Positions 4,619 to 5,933 of a stretch of DNA of 5,933 bases are shown here, piece after piece. The first letter of the stretch is position 1; each line of letters opens with the position of its first letter. The notes beneath the pieces were generated by a model that was given only the letters and a program-made list of their open reading frames with translations, ran no database searches and was not told where the DNA came from. The position numbers and the translations under genes are program-made. Origin of the DNA: JAZGDL01 sp036477795 (GTDB lineage Bacteria > Planctomycetota > Phycisphaerae > UBA1845); contig JAZGDL010000445.1 of NCBI GenBank assembly GCA_036477795.1, forward strand, positions 1 to 5,933, read 5' to 3'.

Positions 4619-5539
4619 CTAATCGGCTGATTTTTTCCAGGTCTGACCGATTTTATCAAGCCCGCGGGTCGTAAAGCGGTCCGGATATACGGATATATCG
4701 ATACAGTCGTACCCGGCGTCGATACGCCCGCTACTCAGAAAATTTCGCGCGAGAATCTGTATTTTTTCTCCGACAGTGTTTTCTTCGATCTCCAAGCCCG
4801 GCGCGGAACCCCAGACGATGCGGCTTCCCGACGGTGCAACGGCCAGGAGGATGTGCGGCTGTCGCTTGTCGCGGCGCCCGTCGTAGTTGCCGACCAGTAC
4901 GCCGGTGACCTGGTCGAAGAAAGGTTCCTCCTGAAGCCGCTCGATGATGTCGAGTGCGGCTTTGATGTCCTCTCCGGGCCAGCGTTCGCCAGCAACCGGC
5001 GGCGGCGCGGAGACACCCTGCACGACGACCAGCGAAGGGTAGTAGCTGTACACCCCGGGCAGGCGTACGCCATCCGCGGCGATGAGGTAGTGGTCGTTTT
5101 CGAACTGCACCAGGGCGGCGGAGCCGCGGTAATCGCAGGAGACCACAACGCTGCCGCCGGCGTAACGGCGGACTTCGTTGACTTGCCTGACCCAAGCGGA
5201 TTCTTCCAGGACGGCGCCGATCCTCCGGCACAAATCGGGATCGGTCCAGGCCGTGGCCGCAGCCGGCGCAATCACCGCTAAGATGCTTTCTTCCAGATAC
5301 TCAGGCGCATCCGCCAGATAAATGTCGCAGGCGACGAGATACTCCGGCCGGTTCAGGACAAACGCCTCCAGGCCATGCACACCCCACGCCACTCCTGACA
5401 ACACCGGCACCATCCACAAATGACGCAACCCCCGAACCGCGACGAAACGCCGCACCATACCAGCCAAGACGGCGAAGCGGTTGGATGCCCGCCGCGGGCG
5501 CTTGCGCCTGTTGGACGATCGCTTCTTGAGCCAGCTCAT
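4619..5539 (-). CDS. ftsQ: FtsQ/DivIB-like cell-division protein
   Basis: 306 residues. The N-terminus (1-40) is very basic (KKRSSNRRKRPRR) and followed by one hydrophobic span at about 41-57, the layout of FtsQ: short cytoplasmic tail, single helix, large outer domain. A POTRA-like region (about 66-138) includes ESILAVI, then DLCRRIGAVLEESAWVRQVNEVRR, corresponding to the FtsQ pattern in which a helix is followed by PWV-x-A-x-V-x-R. Next come a beta-region with YRGSAALVQFENDHYLIAADGVRLPG (family: PVA-x6-LVD-x-G) and, near the end, the IDISVYPDRFTTRG strand, corresponding to the vDLRYP-x-R segment of FtsQ. FtsQ links early and late divisome proteins. Ten bases downstream of ddl, it keeps the ddl-ftsQ order of the dcw cluster, which strongly supports the call. 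GAGGG lies four bases before the ATG. ftsA and ftsZ do not follow. Sequence similarity alone is modest; order plus topology raise confidence. Confidence 0.82.
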   Translation of the reverse strand: MSWLKKRSSNRRKRPRRASNRFAVLAGMVRRFVAVRGLRHLWMVPVLSGVAWGVHGLEAFVLNRPEYLVACDIYLADAPEYLEESILAVIAPAAATAWTDPDLCRRIGAVLEESAWVRQVNEVRRYAGGSVVVSCDYRGSAALVQFENDHYLIAADGVRLPGVYSYYPSLVVVQGVSAPPPVAGERWPGEDIKAALDIIERLQEEPFFDQVTGVLVGNYDGRRDKRQPHILLAVAPSGSRIVWGSAPGLEIEENTVGEKIQILARNFLSSGRIDAGYDCIDISVYPDRFTTRGLDKIGQTWKKSAD

Positions 5540-5543
5540 GAAA

Positions 5544-5548
5544 CCCTC
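5544..5548 (-). promoter_or_regulatory. Ribosome-binding site of ftsQ in the 10-base ddl-ftsQ gap
   Basis: GAGGG on the minus strand lies four bases from the ATG at 5539. It occupies half of the 10-base gap after the ddl TGA, so the two genes are almost certainly one transcript. Confidence 0.6.
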
Positions 5549-5549
5549 G

Positions 5550-5933
5550 TCAGGAAACAGCCCGTTTCATCGCCAATTCGACGATGGTCTGACACAGAGC
5601 GTCGTAGGATATCCCGGCGTGTGCGGCCGCCTTGGGAAGCAAGGAGTGGCTGGTCAGGCCCGGAACGGTGTTGATTTCGATGGCGTACGGTTCGAGCGTG
5701 TTGCGGTCCACCATCCAGTCGACGCGTGAGAAATCCCGGCAGCCGACGGCGTTATGGATTCTCAGGCTGAGCGCTTGAACGCGCTGGCAGAGTTCGTCGG
5801 GCAGATCGATGTCGAAGAGATACTCGGTATCCTCGTCGACGTACTTGGCCTGGTAGTCATAAAACTCGCGCCGGGTGCGGATCTGGCACACCGGTAGAGG
5901 ACGATCAGCCAATATGCCTACGGTCAGCTCGGG
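5550..5933 (-). CDS. ddl: D-alanine--D-alanine ligase, C-terminal part
   Basis: The frame is open to the right edge, so the N-terminal half is outside; 127 codons plus the stop are visible. The product joins two D-alanines using ATP in the cytoplasm to make the dipeptide that ends the peptidoglycan stem peptide. Visible ATP-grasp motifs, in order: ELTVGILADRPLPV (family E-x-TV-x-x-x-x-x-x-LPV), EFYDYQAKYVDEDTEY (the FYDY-x-AKY signature), FSRVDWMVD with the metal-binding Asp, and YAIEINTVPGLTSHSLLPKA, containing the Glu and Asn that hold the second metal and the PG-T-SL-P signature. All expected C-terminal catalytic residues are present, so the gene looks intact. The YDY/AKY pattern is that of a D-Ala-D-Ala enzyme; D-lactate versus D-alanine preference cannot be fully judged without the N-terminal half. 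The TGA stop is 10 bases before ftsQ. Confidence 0.95.
   Translation of the reverse strand, partial: PELTVGILADRPLPVCQIRTRREFYDYQAKYVDEDTEYLFDIDLPDELCQRVQALSLRIHNAVGCRDFSRVDWMVDRNTLEPYAIEINTVPGLTSHSLLPKAAAHAGISYDALCQTIVELAMKRAVS

Noticed and set aside
4098..4622. A 174-codon open frame on the plus strand opposite the membrane protein gene
   Set aside because: The product is Gly/His/Gln/Asp-rich with no domain, as expected for the complement of a membrane-protein gene in high-GC DNA; the minus-strand gene has helices, a paralogue and a ribosome site.
4682..4697. Tandem CGGATATA octamer
   Set aside because: It lies within the ftsQ-like gene and encodes the expected IDISVYPD strand; a two-copy 8-base repeat there needs no special explanation.

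Overview
The window reads as a high-GC bacterial chromosome fragment, most likely from the Planctomycetota and possibly a Phycisphaerae-type lineage. This is an inference from three things. An ASPIC/UnbV (CRTAC1-type) gene is followed by a TPR gene carrying an LAW-LATSPD-LRDG tail motif, a style common in planctomycetes. A ddl-ftsQ pair is not followed by ftsA or ftsZ. The fragment is also unusually rich in short palindromic repeats. No rRNA, tRNA, CRISPR array, transposase or phage gene is visible.

Layout. The left part is on the plus strand. It holds the 3' end of an ASPIC/UnbV-domain gene (1-390), a membrane-anchored TPR protein overlapping it by 4 bases at GTGA (387-2072), and a DUF456-type membrane protein (2148-2762). 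A convergent gap (2763-2902) with a strong AT-rich inverted repeat separates these from the right part, which is entirely on the minus strand. Read in its own direction, the right part is the 3' end of ddl (D-alanine--D-alanine ligase, 5933-5550), an ftsQ-like gene 10 bases later (5539-4619), and two multi-pass membrane proteins (4544-3723 and 3523-2903). These last two look like diverged paralogues of each other.

The most notable content is the set of short palindromic or G-rich repeats, several of which lie in frame inside genes. Family A is a GTGGGAC-led hairpin (stem GACCGGCT/AGCCGGTC). It occurs as an inverted pair around the transmembrane segment of the TPR gene, as an inverted pair with an 18-base tandem duplication inside the DUF456 gene, and as a decayed single copy at the stop codon of the last minus-strand gene. 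Family B (core CGACCGTAAGGGAG) occurs four times: three times inside coding sequence in two reading frames, and once directly before a start codon, where it supplies the Shine-Dalgarno-like GGGAG. A related long palindrome follows the TPR stop codon. Two further simple-repeat tracts (GTCAAT heptamers and AAGGTT/AACCTT units) complete the set. Together they resemble REP/BIME elements, or the protein-coding palindromic elements known from Rickettsia, in that they appear to add peptide segments to otherwise recognisable proteins.

Gene function. ddl and ftsQ belong to peptidoglycan precursor synthesis and the divisome. The two membrane proteins downstream have no function I can name. The ASPIC and TPR genes are probably co-translated, and both products are likely envelope-associated or exported scaffold/binding proteins.
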